From the NCBI GenBank assembly GCA_030704615.1, contig CM060731.1, positions 40,610,001 to 40,674,000 on the forward strand: a DNA stretch of 64,000 bases, given 5' to 3'. The position numbers and the translations under genes are program-made. The stretch's first letter is position 1, and every line of letters starts with the position of its first letter. This DNA comes from Takakia lepidozioides. Its lineage: Eukaryota > Streptophyta > Takakiopsida > Takakiales > Takakiaceae. Shown here piece by piece: positions 35,991 to 46,322 of the stretch. The notes beneath the pieces were generated by a model that saw nothing but the letters and a program-made list of their open reading frames with translations, had not been told where the DNA came from and searched no databases.

Positions 35991-36229
35991 TGCGGAGTGC
36001 ACTTCCCTTGATGGTCTCTCTGCCTACCGAGACGGTACAGGCAGCGAGTGGGGGCGAGCCGGTGAGGACCACGGGGTGTAGACATCCATGGCACACGTGG
36101 GAGGTGCTCGAGGTTCAGAGGGAGTTGGCAGCCAAGGCAGCTGTGATGGATGAGGTTGGGGATTCTTCTCGGGATGAGGAGGTTCTCAATGATGAGATGA
36201 TGGGCAGGATGAGGCCTTGTCATTGACTG

Positions 36230-37135
36230 AGCAGGAAGGGGAGGTACTGCAAAAGGTTGCAGCATAGCAACCACGGGACGCGTCCTCTACCTCTAAGCCC
36301 ACTGGACTTAAGGTTGCAGTTACGGAGGACAATTGGGAGCCTGACATTGGACCCATTGTCACCGGAGGAGAGAGACGACGTATACGGCGGTTCCTGAGGG
36401 CTTACAGGAATTGCTTTGCCTTCAGTTTGAAGGACTTGGGAGCACTGAAGGGTCAAGAGATCCGTATTGAGTTGGCACTGACACGCCAATCTTTCGGAGA
36501 CCCTATAGATACAGTGACATGGAGAGGTCTTTGATTCAGATGAGGACTCAAGATCTCTGGGAGGCAGGTTTGGTGGAGCTCTCTGGTGGAGAGTATGCTT
36601 CAGCCACAGTGATGCCAGCCAAGAAGGATGTCTATGGCAATTGGACGGAGAGACGTATGTGCGGTGATTACCGGCTGTAAATCGTCAGACCAAGTCCGAT
36701 AGGTATGCCATGCCGACACCAGAGGAGATCTTTGATGCCATTGGGCATTCCAAGGTCTTTAGCACGTTGATTTACGATCCGGATATCACCAGTTGCCGAT
36801 CAAGGAGGCGGAGGCGGATAAACAAAAGACGGCATTCTAGGGGATCAATGAGCACGGGAAGGATTGCCTATACCAGTGGCGGTTCTTACCATTTGGGCTT
36901 AAAAACGCTCCCGCTGAGTTTCAAAGAGTCATGGACAGGATTCTAGCAGGGGTGGAGTTTGCTCGGTGCTACATAGATGACATCATCATCTTTAGTGCTA
37001 CGGTGGAGGAGCATGAGAGACACCTTCAGGGGGTATTTGAGCGCTTGAGGGCGCACGGATTGAAGTTACATCCGGGCAAGTGCAAGTTTTTCCACAACCA
37101 GATTGAGTATCTGGGTCACATGATATCCTGGAGGA
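36230..37135 (+). pseudogene. Reverse transcriptase of element D'
   Basis: It starts with PIFRRPYRYSDMERSLIQ, then EYASATVMPAKK, RMCGDYR, MPTPEEIFDAIGHSKVFST and a frame-broken DLQSGYHQLPI. The intact catalytic YIDDIIIFSA (YIDD codons 36970-36981) and HPGKCKFFHNQIEYLGHMIS follow. At least three frameshifts occur between 36600 and 36930. Confidence 0.85.
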
Positions 37136-38164
37136 TTGGGGGTACAGCAGACTAAGGTAGAGTCCATTGCACAGGTTCCACGCCCCACGGATGTGAGCCG
37201 AGTTCGAGCTTTCATGGGGTTAGCAAACTATTACAGACGGTTTGTTAAGGGATTTAGTGCCATTGCAAAGGCTCTAACCAAGCTGACCAAGGTGGACCAG
37301 GAGTGGCAGTGGGAAGATGAGCAAGAACAAGCTTTTCAAGAGCTCAAGGCGAGGTTGACCTCGGCGCCCATCTTGAGACGACCTATCAGGGGGCGTCCTT
37401 TTCAGCTGCATACAGATTGGAGCATGCTGGGGCTTGGAGCGGTGCTCACACAGGTGGATGATGAGGGAAGAGAGTTCGTAGTGGCTTATGCTAGCCGCTC
37501 GAACAATGCTGCAGAGTCTAAGTATAGCTCATATGAGGGAGAATGCTTAGCTGCAGTGTGGGCCGTGGCACACTTCAGGTGCTATCTATACGGCAATCTC
37601 TTCACCCTTGTCACGGATCACCAACCACTCAAGTGGTTGATGGAGTCAGACAAGCTTACGGGGAAGCTTGCACGGTGGGCACTCATCCTTCAAGAGTATG
37701 ACTTTCAGGTGGTGCATCGACCGGGTTTGGTCAATCGCAATGCAGATGGGTTGAGTCGCAATCCATGCACGAGCCAACAGGATGACACTGGAGCTCGGTG
37801 GCATGGTGAGACGGACGAGGAGATGGTGCCCGGATGGCATGCATCTGCATTTCTGTGTATCTTGGCAGCGGAAGGCCAGGTTGGACCTGCAACAGGGATG
37901 ACTGTAGATCAAGTGTCTGAGGACCCTGAGGCCAGCAATGAGCAAGGTGGCGTCAAAGATATACATGAGGATTCAGTTGTGTTGGACTACCTCCGCACTG
38001 GAGACACGGCAGCCACTGTGACTGCCAAGGAGAGGGATCGGATCCTACAACGAGCCAAGAGGTTCAAGTGGGAGGGGACACCTGCTCCGAGTGTGGGAGG
38101 ATGGTCAAGTGAGGATTGTGCCTCACCCAACACAGCGGGCACGGTTAGTGCGCCATGCCCATGA
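37136..38164 (+). pseudogene. RT-connection, RNase H and linker of element D'
   Basis: The longest open stretch of D' (342 codons): RAFMGLANYYRRFVKGFSAI, LHTDWSMLGLGAVLTQVDD with the first acidic residue, SSYEGECLAAVWAVAHFR with the second, LVTDHQPLKWLMESDKLTGK with the third, and VNRNADGLSRNPC. It then enters the integrase linker (VLDYLRTGDTAATVTAKERD) and loses frame near 38100. Confidence 0.88.
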
Positions 38165-39034
38165 GGAGTTGGGGCATTTTGGGGTGCGACGCACTCATAG
38201 TCTACTGCAGGGGCAGTATTGGTGGCGTGGTATGCACACAGAGGTGCAACAATTTGTGGCTAGGTGCATGGTGTGTGACAGGTGCGTGCTTCATTCAACG
38301 CCCTACTCCACAATTGCACCCTCTTCCGATCATGGGATTGGGCTACAGGTGGAGTCTTGACTTCGCAGGGCCATTGCCACTGACCATGCGCCACAACAAG
38401 TACGTGTTGGTGATGGTGGAGCACTTCTCCAAGTGGATTGAATTGGTTCCATTGCCTGATAAGGCTAGTGAGGGAGCTGCGTATGCATTCTTGGATTGTG
38501 TGCTTAGCCGATTCGGTGCTCCAGCTGAGGTACTCACGGACCAAGGGAGAGAGTTCTTGGGGGTTTCAGGCTTTGGTGACAAGGCCTTGATAGACCACCG
38601 CACCACTTCTCGGGATCATCTGAGGCCGATGGCTTGGCAGAGAGTTGTTCAGATAGTAAAGAGGGGTTTGCGCAAGTATGGCTTGCAGAAGGGACACCTA
38701 GGAGATTGGGACCTTCAGTTACCCTGGTTTAGCCATGGGCTACAGGTTCAGCAAGCAAGCATCACTCGCCTCCTTCTCACCATACTTTCTTCTCTTTGGC
38801 CGAGAGCCGGATTTGCCTACATCCATTCGCAGAGAAGCTGCTACAGTTCTTAACCTTGACGATCCGGACGTGTGGGCACGTGCATGTGAGCAGCGTGCAG
38901 AGTTGTTCAAGAGAGTCATGCCCATGGCTTTCGAGAACCTTGCCATTGCACAACACCGTGATACGTTGAGGTATGCTACCATACGTGGTGGGGGCTATCG
39001 TCCTGGGGTTCGGAGATTCAACCCTGGCAGACTA
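38091..39034 (+). pseudogene. Integrase of element D', lacking the PHD tail
   Basis: The zinc domain is present (LVRHAHEELGHFGVRRTHS, CMVCDR). The catalytic core has YRWSLDFAGPLPLTMRHNKY, TDQGREFLGVSG and IVKRGLRKYG; the conserved glutamate site reads MAWQRVVQ and may be lost. LLFGREPDLPTSIRREAATV and RRFNPG close it. Sequence similarity to D stops about 39034, before the tail and PHD finger, so the 3' end is deleted. Confidence 0.85.
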
Positions 39035-39107
39035 CTTTATTGTGCATATATGTGTGGTGTGGTTTGGACAGCGATGTAGTTGTGTAGCGATATGTATGCG
39101 CACGACA
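39035..39107 (+). repeat. Terminal segment of D', similar to the terminus of D
   Basis: TGTGTGGTG, then GACAGCGATGTA, GCGATATGTATGCGCACGACA-like order matches the minus-strand sequence near 25831-25900 (TGTGTGGTGGACAACGATGT, then GTGCACGACA). It ends in CA at the target-site junction and may be the last part of the LTR. Confidence 0.5.
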
Positions 39108-39790
39108 TGGTTGTGGAAGAACTTGCACTTCCCAGGGTGCAATTTCAACCCGTGCGCTCTCAAGCGCTCAAACACCACCTGAAGGTGTCTCTCATGCTCC
39201 TCAACCATAGCACTAAAGATGATGATGTCATCAATGTAGCACCGGGCGAAGTCTAGCCCCGCGAGAATCCTATCCATGACCCTCTAAAACTCTGCAGGAG
39301 TATTCTTCAGCCCAAACGGTAAGAACCGCCATTGGTACAAGCAATCCTTCCCATGTTGGTCAATCCCCCAGAATGCCGTCTTTTGCTTGTCAGCCTCTTT
39401 GATTGGCAACTGGTGGTAACCGGATTGCAAGTCAAATGTGCTAAACACCTTTGCATGCCCAATGGCATCAAAGATCTCCTCTGGAGTTGGCATGGCGTAT
39501 CTATCAGACTTAGTCTGACGGTTCACAGGACGATAGTCCCCACATATCCTTTTTTTTGTCCAATTGCCATAGATATACTTCTTAGCTGGCATCACCGTTG
39601 CCGAGGCATACTCCCCGCCTGACAACTCCTCCAATCCAGCTTCGAACAACTTCATAGTCCGTGACTGGATCAATGACCTCTCCATGTCACTATATCGGTA
39701 GGGCCTTCGAAAGATTGGCGTGTCACTTGCCAAATCAATACGAATCTCCTGACCCTTCAAACTCCCCAAATCCTTCAAACCGAAGGCAAA
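39108..39790 (-). pseudogene. Reverse transcriptase (5' part) of element D
   Basis: The order is RRPYRYSDMERSLIQSRTM, EYASATVMPAKKYIYG, RICGDYRPVNRQTKSDRYAM, FDLQSGYHQLPIKEADKQK and FLPFGLKNTPAEF. After a stop at 39284 come DRILAGLDFARCYIDDIIIF (YIDD at 39227-39238) and HPGKCKFFHN. The polymerase core is nearly complete; the insertion cuts it right after KCKFFHN. Confidence 0.9.
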
Positions 39791-39807
39791 GCAATTTCTA
39801 TAAGCCC

Positions 39808-40433
39808 TTAGAAATCGCTGGATCCTCTGTCTCTCTCCTCCGGTGACTGTAGGTCCAACATCTGGTTCCCAATTGTCCTCAGTGACTGCACCCTTGGGTA
39901 CACCAGGCTTGGAGGTAGGAGACGAATCCTTTGGTTGCTAGATAGCAACCTCTTGGGCCTTGTCCGCCCAATCTGACTGTGGCGTAGCCTCCACTTGCTC
40001 CGCCATAGCCACTTTGAGAACATCTTCTGAGCAAGAAACATTCTCAACCTCTTCAAAAAGATTGGCCACCTTTGCCTCTATTTGATCCTCAGTGTATGGC
40101 TCTCCCCACTCCTCATATTGCTGCTTGAGAGATCCAAGGACTCTCTCTTTGCGCATCTCATCCCACATCTGCCATGGGTGTTTACAACCCACACTGTGCT
40201 CGCCCCCACTCACTGCCTCAACCGTCCCGGTTGGCAGGGAGGATGCACCATCCAATGGGAGTGTAGAAGTAGCCATCAATGCTTGCAATCTCCGTTGCTC
40301 AGCCATGCACAAGCCAATTATCCATGTCAAGCAATTTAGATCCATTGCCTGACCCAACACCTAGCGTCATGATGCCTCTGACAGAGCTGGCACAGCTGTA
40401 GTGCCCGTGGCAAAACCCATTGCCCGCTCGCAC
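39808..40433 (-). pseudogene. C-terminal end of the methyltransferase and linker to RT, element D
   Basis: VEPNADE, GFATGTTAVPALSEAS and, after two stops (TGA 40367-40369, TAG 40361-40363), VLGQAMDLNCLTWIIGLCMA correspond to motifs IX-X of C5 methyltransferases. D' reads SRRQVLGQAMDLN here without stops. The rest is an acidic linker (EEVENVSCSEDVLKVAMAEQ) leading into RT. Confidence 0.75.
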
Positions 40434-41807
40434 TCATCCGCATTGGGCTCCACCAATTGTTGTAGCACACTGTCCCAAATCAACCCAGGACCATTGTCTC
40501 GAAAAGAGGGAAAAGCTCATGAGCATAGGCAAGGCTGTACGTGGCTGCCCCACTCGATTGACCACTACTAGAGGTGGACGGTCATCATGTCGCACCCTCT
40601 GTGGTTGCCTCCCTTGGTCCAAAATGCCCTCAACCGTGAGATTGGGTGGCCGTTGAACGGAATCATATGCTCTCTTGAGTAGCTCTGGTGGTGCAAGATT
40701 GGTCCACCACAATCGAGGTTGATGCGCGCGTGATCCCACCGCTGCTGCATCCAATAACACCGCCGATCCAATCCAAGACCGCACCTGATGCACACTGGCC
40801 ATTACCTTGGCCCGAGAATCCCCCATAAGAGGAACATTCTCCAAGATATAGCCTAGAGGTTGCACTTGCCTCGTCTGCAAGTCCCGCAACACTCGCAACA
40901 TCTCCCAAAACAAATGCGATCGTGCATCATGCAAGCCATTCCCATGACCTGCGGGAGAGTGTCCTTGGCAAGGCCATCCAGCTATCACCAAGTCAATGGC
41001 ACCATGCCGGTCCAAATCATCCGCCCCCAGCAATGTAATGTTTGCTGGCAAGGCTTTTTGATGCCCTTGAATTGCTGAGAGAGGCAACAACTCAGGATAC
41101 CGGTGTGTGAGCAAGGCGATGTGGCGCATAGAAATACGCCAAGCTATCTCATCCTTCTCCACATACAAGTACTTGCATACTTTAATCCTTGCTTGCAACA
41201 CTCCTGCAAGCCCAGTGTTCATGCCTCTAAACAGGTCTAGCAAACAAATCCCTGAGTCAGGTGGTTGCCATGTAATGGGCACTGTATCCAAAGGAGCTAA
41301 CTGAGGAGGTCCATGTGATGTCACTGAACTCCCCTCACTCACCAATGGATAGGCCTCCTGCCATGCTTGGTGCACACACTCGCCTACTACTCGATGCAAA
41401 TTCCCAACTGTACCCCACAGTGGAATATGAACAGGTACATGAGGAAGCAAATCAGCCTTGTATGCCAATTGTTTGTCCTCATCAGGTGGTGGCCTATCAT
41501 CTGCATGGCTATTGCCCTCCAAGAGCTCACCACCCCAAGCCACCACCCCTGAGAATGCAGCCAATGTGGGCATCATGTTCCTATGATCCACCGCTACATT
41601 CCCAATAAACCGCATTGGGAGCAGTGCACGTCGACCATCCCCTGACTGCCATTCCGGCCTGTAGGATGCCGTTTCCTCCCAAAAGTCCAAAGTAAAGCCA
41701 ATCGGGTATAATACAGCCCCACCAACAAGCACATCATAAGACATCGCGTCCGTAACAATGGCTTTAGCTCTCATGACAGAGCCATCTGTAGGATGATCTG
41801 GCTGCAA
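40434..41807 (-). pseudogene. Protease C-terminus fused to C5 DNA methyltransferase domain, element D
   Basis: A 457-codon open stretch. Residues 1-75 finish the retropepsin (SYDVLVGGAVLYPIGFTLDF). Residues 187-370 are a cytosine-5 methyltransferase. SAM-binding motif I is LLDLFRGMNTGLAG (189-202). Motif IV is AGWPCQGHSPAGHGNGL, with catalytic Cys280 (codon complement 40968-40970). Motif VI is ENV (323-325). Motif VIII is GSRAHQPRLWWTN (358-370). The end of the domain shifts frame at about 40500. The domain sits between protease and RT, so it would be released from the polyprotein. By motif order it is not DRM-like; AHxPRxWWTN recalls the DNMT3 type. Activity is inferred from the family only. 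It is continuous with the gag-protease ORF through a single TGA at 41808. Confidence 0.92.
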
Positions 41808-44092
41808 TCAAATGAAGAGCTCATGGCGTGTAATCCCTCGTGCCTTCTCTGAACCGCCCAAAGATGTTTGAATTTGGAAAGGGCAAGGCTCCAAATCCGC
41901 CTTTGTAAGGCCCAAGCCTGCAATTGCTACTCTCCCCAACATCAATGGCTGTGCTCCCAAGTCCAACAAGACCCACAGTGGCCTATACCTCCTCCTGGCT
42001 GGGCCACCCAACTGAAACACACCATCCTGATTGTCCACCGGGACTACCCCAGGAGTCACCATACTACGCTCAATGGCTGGTCTAGCTGGCAATTCTTGCA
42101 ACCTTGCAGCTGCCGCTTGCCATGGCGCAGCTGTGGCTGTCTTCACCCTTGAATCCAGGGCATCCATGTACTGCACCTGATCCGCTATCCCCGCAGATAG
42201 TGCCGATGCATCACCACTCTCACAGAGTGCAGCTGCCAGTCTAAACACTGCAGCTGGCCGCATCCCCGGCATTGCAATTGTCGTGGCAGAAAACAATGGA
42301 GCTTGGCAAATTGCCGTAGCCGCCCCCAACAATGTACTGGCTGCACCTTGCTTTGCAATACCACCCACTGGCATTTCCCGAGCCATACCAACTCTGCCCA
42401 GTGGTACTCGTGGCTCTACCTCTTGCACACTTGGGCGAACAGGTGCCATCGATGGCATAGTTGGCACTGTCTCAGCCAATGTTAAATACTGTGGAAGCCT
42501 TGTCTGCCGACTTGTTTCTCCTCTTTGTGGATCAAAATCCACATCCGCTCCTCTTGGCTCAGGAGCACGCGTTACTGCTCGAGTGACAGCAGTTGCAGAG
42601 TCCACATGCAATGGTCCTACAAGTGTGGCTCCACACATGAAGCCCATACCAATCTGGTCTTCCCTAGGCATAGGAGGTTGTGCAGGTGGGGCTTGAACCT
42701 CAAGCCTTGGAGCTGGCGCAACATGAGTAGTGGCCATGGTAGCAAGACGTTGCTCTAGCTGGGCAAGCCTATCTACCATGCCTTGGTCATGACCTTGACC
42801 GTGACCCTGTGCTCCTTGGTTTTGGTTACGACCTCCACCACGACCTCTGCCTCCTCTACCTCTCTGGACTACATTGCCTCGTCCTCGGCCATCATTGTTC
42901 CCTTGGAACTGGCCTGGTCGTAGCTCAGGATGCAAGTCATAACAATGGGCCTCTTCATGCCCATACTTACCACAATGCCCACACTGTAGTTGTGTAGGCT
43001 GTGCCTGTGCTGGCCTTTTGCCTCTCTCCGGGCAATCTCTCTTAACATGGGGTCCTCCACAATCCCAACATGTCACTCCCGACTGTTGTTGGCTTGAGAA
43101 TGAAGGAAGTGACCTCTGCAATTGAGATCCTCTCTGTCCTTCCCTGGGCTTCGCCTGAGCCCTTTTGTTGCCTTGAGCACGTTGGGGTAGTGGTTGTTGT
43201 TGGCTTGGAGCCCCACTTCGTTGTGTCTCCTTACCAAACCCCACCATGACCACTCGCTCCTCCACCATATTGAGCTCTATCCGCTCTGCCAGCTAAAACA
43301 CGTTTGCTAAGGTGGGTTGGGCCACTTGTAGGAGAGTTGCATCCCACACCCTTCTCCTCAGCTCTTTGTCCAATATCCCATACCAGAATTGGACTGCCTA
43401 AGCTTCTGTAACCCCTTGGGTTACGTTTATCAAGCGTCTCATGCGAGTGTAAGCCTCCCTCAAACTCTCAATAGACCTTCGTTGGAACTCTTGCAAGCTC
43501 CGCAACTTCTGTGTCCTTATCCCTTGGTAGTTTCTCCTTAACTCCTCGAAGAACTCCACAACTGGGTTAAAGACAGGCATGGGTGTTGGTGCTGCAGCAA
43601 GAGCTTGGGTGGACTTCCCAGCTCCTGTTCCACTTGACGTCCCACTGCTGCTTGCAGAAGCTGCCGGTGTAGCTGCCGGTGTCACCACTGCCCTTGTGCC
43701 TCTAGTGATGGAGACATAGTCAGGTGACCAATATACCCGCCATTCCTCAATCTCCACCTCATGTCCCCGCCTAAACTCATGGTAGTCATCCATGGGCGGC
43801 CCCTCAAGGTGCTGAAACAGCCCCTTTCATGCCATAAAAGGCGTAAACAGTTGTGGATTGCGCATCTGCTACAAATCACACCAACTATCAAACTCTTGTA
43901 TGAAGTCATCAAGCTCGATGGTGCCCACAGCTCAGAGTACCTACGTGGCCCCTTGGTAGCTCCATACATCTCCTCCATCGTGTTCCATAACAATGGCACG
44001 GAAATGGCTTGCACCCTCGGCGAGAATCCTCCTAACTCTGAGTCTGAACCTTCTTCAGAAGTCACTAAAGGTGAAGGTGGCCTAAACCGCAC
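41808..44092 (-). pseudogene. gag and protease active site of element D
   Basis: From 44092: MEEMYGATKG (frame broken), MPVFNPVVEFFEELRRNYQG, LQEFQRRSIESLREAYTRMR, then from 43268 a 486-codon stretch. This holds two zinc knuckles (CWDCGGPHVKRDC, CGHCGKYGHEEAHC), an RG-rich basic segment (GRGGRGRGGGRNQNQG) and a long Pro/Ala linker. The protease follows as WVLLDLGAQPLMLGR, whose active site is DLG where D' has DSG (codon TTG versus TCG near 41958-41960). Gag and protease share one frame, separated from the methyltransferase ORF by one stop. Confidence 0.88.
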
Positions 44093-44720
44093 ACCTCATC
44101 TTGTATACCCACTAGTATCGCTGGTGCTCATATTGGCACTCTCCTCAGCAACTGGTGGCACCTCCGTGATGAAAACTCACAACCAAACCTGTTGTAAACC
44201 TGTCTCTAATCCCCTTTTCCACAAGGTAACCGGGTAGAGAACATGTTGCGGCCTATGGCTTAGACTACTAGGTTCGTAATATAAACCTGCACCTGCATCC
44301 ACCGCAAGCACTCTTATGGTCTGCTGGTCATCAACCCAGCCTCACCATAAGAGAAACAATGATGGTCTGACTGGTCATCACCCCAGCCTCACCACCGACA
44401 GCACGCTCTAGGATTGGCCGGTGATCAAATCCGGACCAACCTCCTATGAAAACAAATGCCCACACAAAGCTAACATGACGCACAGTCAAGCATGCAGGTG
44501 TGGAAGGGATCCAAACACAAGAAAATCAATACAACAACTCCCCCACACCAAAAACACTCCACAGTGTCGCTCCTGCAATGACATCCCAGCCCAAACCCGG
44601 ACTGACTCTTGCCTCCACCTACGGAAAGGTTTTGGCCTACAGAGAGGGTGGAAGACTACAAGGAAGAGAGACTAAAGCAATTCCTATCACAACATGCTCT
44701 CATCCCACTACCCTATCTCC
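44093..44720 (-). other. Leader of element D
   Basis: Non-coding, homologous to the D' leader at 31640-32060, with the same GATGACCAG boxes and TTTGATCACCGG segment. The element's LTR and primer-binding site upstream could not be recognised. Confidence 0.55.
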
Positions 44721-44879
44721 ACACTCTCTTGCTTGAACAATAGACAAGACTACCTTTCAAGGGTCTCTCAAATAACTCTCCAGGAGCCCTCAAGAATATG
44801 TCTCTCAAACAATCTCACTAAGGCTCCCAATCTGTGCACGATGGGACTCCAAAACAGTACACCAAGGCCCCAAGCTTGC

Positions 44880-45130
44880 CAAAGCTTAGCCCTCGAGGAC
44901 CCCAATAGTCCCTCACACAAGTCGCCAAAGACTCCTCAAGCTCGCCAAATATTGGCCTCCAAGGACCCCAAATAGTCCTCCAAAGAACTCCAAATGGTCC
45001 TCCAAGGACTCCCATTGGTCCTCCAAACAGTCCTCCAATGACTCCCAATGGTCCTCTAAGGACCCCCAACAGTCCTCCAAGGACTCCCAATGGTCCACCA
45101 AGGACCCCAAACAGTCCTCCAAGGACTCAT
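44880..45130. repeat. Minisatellite, CCTCCAAGGACTCCCAATGG-like units
   Basis: About ten degenerate units of 15-30 bases alternate CCTCCAAGGAC, CCCCAAACAGT and CCCAATGGT. The minus strand reads as repetitive Gly/Leu peptide, which is a by-product of the repeat. Confidence 0.75.
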
Positions 45131-45734
45131 CCTATATCACCATGTTCCCAATGTGTTCCCAATGCGTTCCCAAGTTCCCAATATTCCCAATAATTTGCCA
45201 AAGTTCCTAGGAATATTCCCAAGAATATGCCATAGTATTCCCCAAGTATTCCCATGGGTCTATACGTATTCCCCTTGTATTCCCCTTAGGAATAGCCATT
45301 TCCCCCTCATAGAGTAGTTCATTTCCCCCCAGGGTTTAGCCATTTCCCCCTAGGCTTTAGCCACTTCCCCCTCTATTTCCTTGAGGTTTAGCCTTACCAA
45401 GCTAGGGTTTGTGCTCCTTGGGGCTCTATGCTTAATCCCCTCAAGCAACCATGAATTCTATGGGGTACCAAGGCAAATTCCCTTGATCTTCTTCACCTTA
45501 AGCTACTCAAGTTTGTCTCCAACTCAACTAGCAATGCATTGGCCACACAACAAGCTCAATTTCTCATTGGAACTCCAAATCAAGCTTGTACTTCCTTTAG
45601 CAAGCCACCAAGCCTTGTCTCTGTTAGAGGGCTGCTTGGGACTTAGACGCTTTTATGGGTTCTGTGGGGTACCTTTAATTTTTGCGCAGATTGAGACCAA
45701 CATGAGTCTTAGGGGTGGCAGGAGCAGGCTTTAG

Positions 45735-45815
45735 GGGGGTTACACAGCCCGACACAGCTTCACACAGTCCAACACAGCCAGTCACAGCTCGGCACAGCTT
45801 GACACAGCCTGTCAC
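45735..45815. repeat. Minisatellite, CACAGC..GACA units
   Basis: Six or seven imperfect 11-12 base units (ACACAGCCCG, ACACAGCTTC, ACACAGTCCA, ACACAGCCAG and so on). It immediately follows a purine tract (AGGGGGGTT). Confidence 0.7.
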
Positions 45816-46322
45816 ATTACATGGGGAACAGTTATCATTGTCAGGGAACGACATCTGCAGAGGGAACGTGTTACTTCAGGGGTGACGGTTAGTTAGTTCG
45901 GTGGTTAGAACAGCTTGCGGGTAGATTAGGCAGAGTGGCAACAGGAATGGGATCACTTCTTGAGGAGGGCGACTTGTTCAAGAGAGGAGGAGACGTAACG
46001 GAGAGCGGGAAATAGTGTAGAGGAGATGATGACTTGAATGAGGCTTAGTTCATGCAAGCTGTAGAATTATACAGTAGGATAGAATAGAGACACCATGGCA
46101 TATGCATGATACATGATTAATCTTAATCCGATATTGAATCGATACAAACATACTGTGTAGAGAGACACGAGAGAAGCTGTGGAATGAATGCATGATTAAC
46201 TGGAACTTAGTAGATACTGAAACAATCTGATGCTTCAGTATACACGTTAAGGTAAATTGATAACATGAAGGCAGGAAGGAATACAAATAGGAAGCATAGC
46301 CATGATTCACTAGCTGCAGATC

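Larger units (their letters stand above)
28463..39107 (+). mobile_element. 10.6-kb insertion carrying plus-strand element D' (nested in D)
   Basis: The insert starts TGTCAAG and ends GCACGACA, and TGGT flanks both sides. Removing it and one TGGT restores an uninterrupted RT reading (FFHN-Q-IEYLG) identical in order to that of D' at 37090-37130. The rightmost 7.5 kb is the plus-strand D' element, related to its host D. Matching LTRs at the two ends were not found, so the structure of the left 2.9 kb is unclear. Confidence 0.75.
39108..44720 (-). mobile_element. 5' half of element D (leader, gag, protease, DNA methyltransferase, RT)
   Basis: Read from 44720 to 39108 this contains the leader, gag with two zinc knuckles, protease, methyltransferase, linker and RT up to KCKFFHN, where it breaks at the TGGT junction. 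The continuation is at 28462-25831. The left LTR of D was not identified. Confidence 0.85.
44721..46322. other. Repeat-rich non-coding stretch between elements D and C
   Basis: It holds three short tandem arrays (see 44880-45130 and 45735-45815, plus TTTAGCCATTTCCCCCTAG-like units at 45290-45400). It also holds about 0.5 kb of unmatched sequence before element C that may be its LTR. No supported gene. Confidence 0.45.

Noticed and set aside
44818-45090. Gly/Leu-repeat ORF on the minus strand
   Set aside because: It is a direct by-product of the CCTCCAAGGACTCCC minisatellite and resembles no protein.
45381-45734. 117-codon plus-strand ORF with a hydrophobic start
   Set aside because: It lies in repeat-rich sequence between elements, is partly built from TTTAGCCATTTCCCC repeats, and has no recognisable domain.
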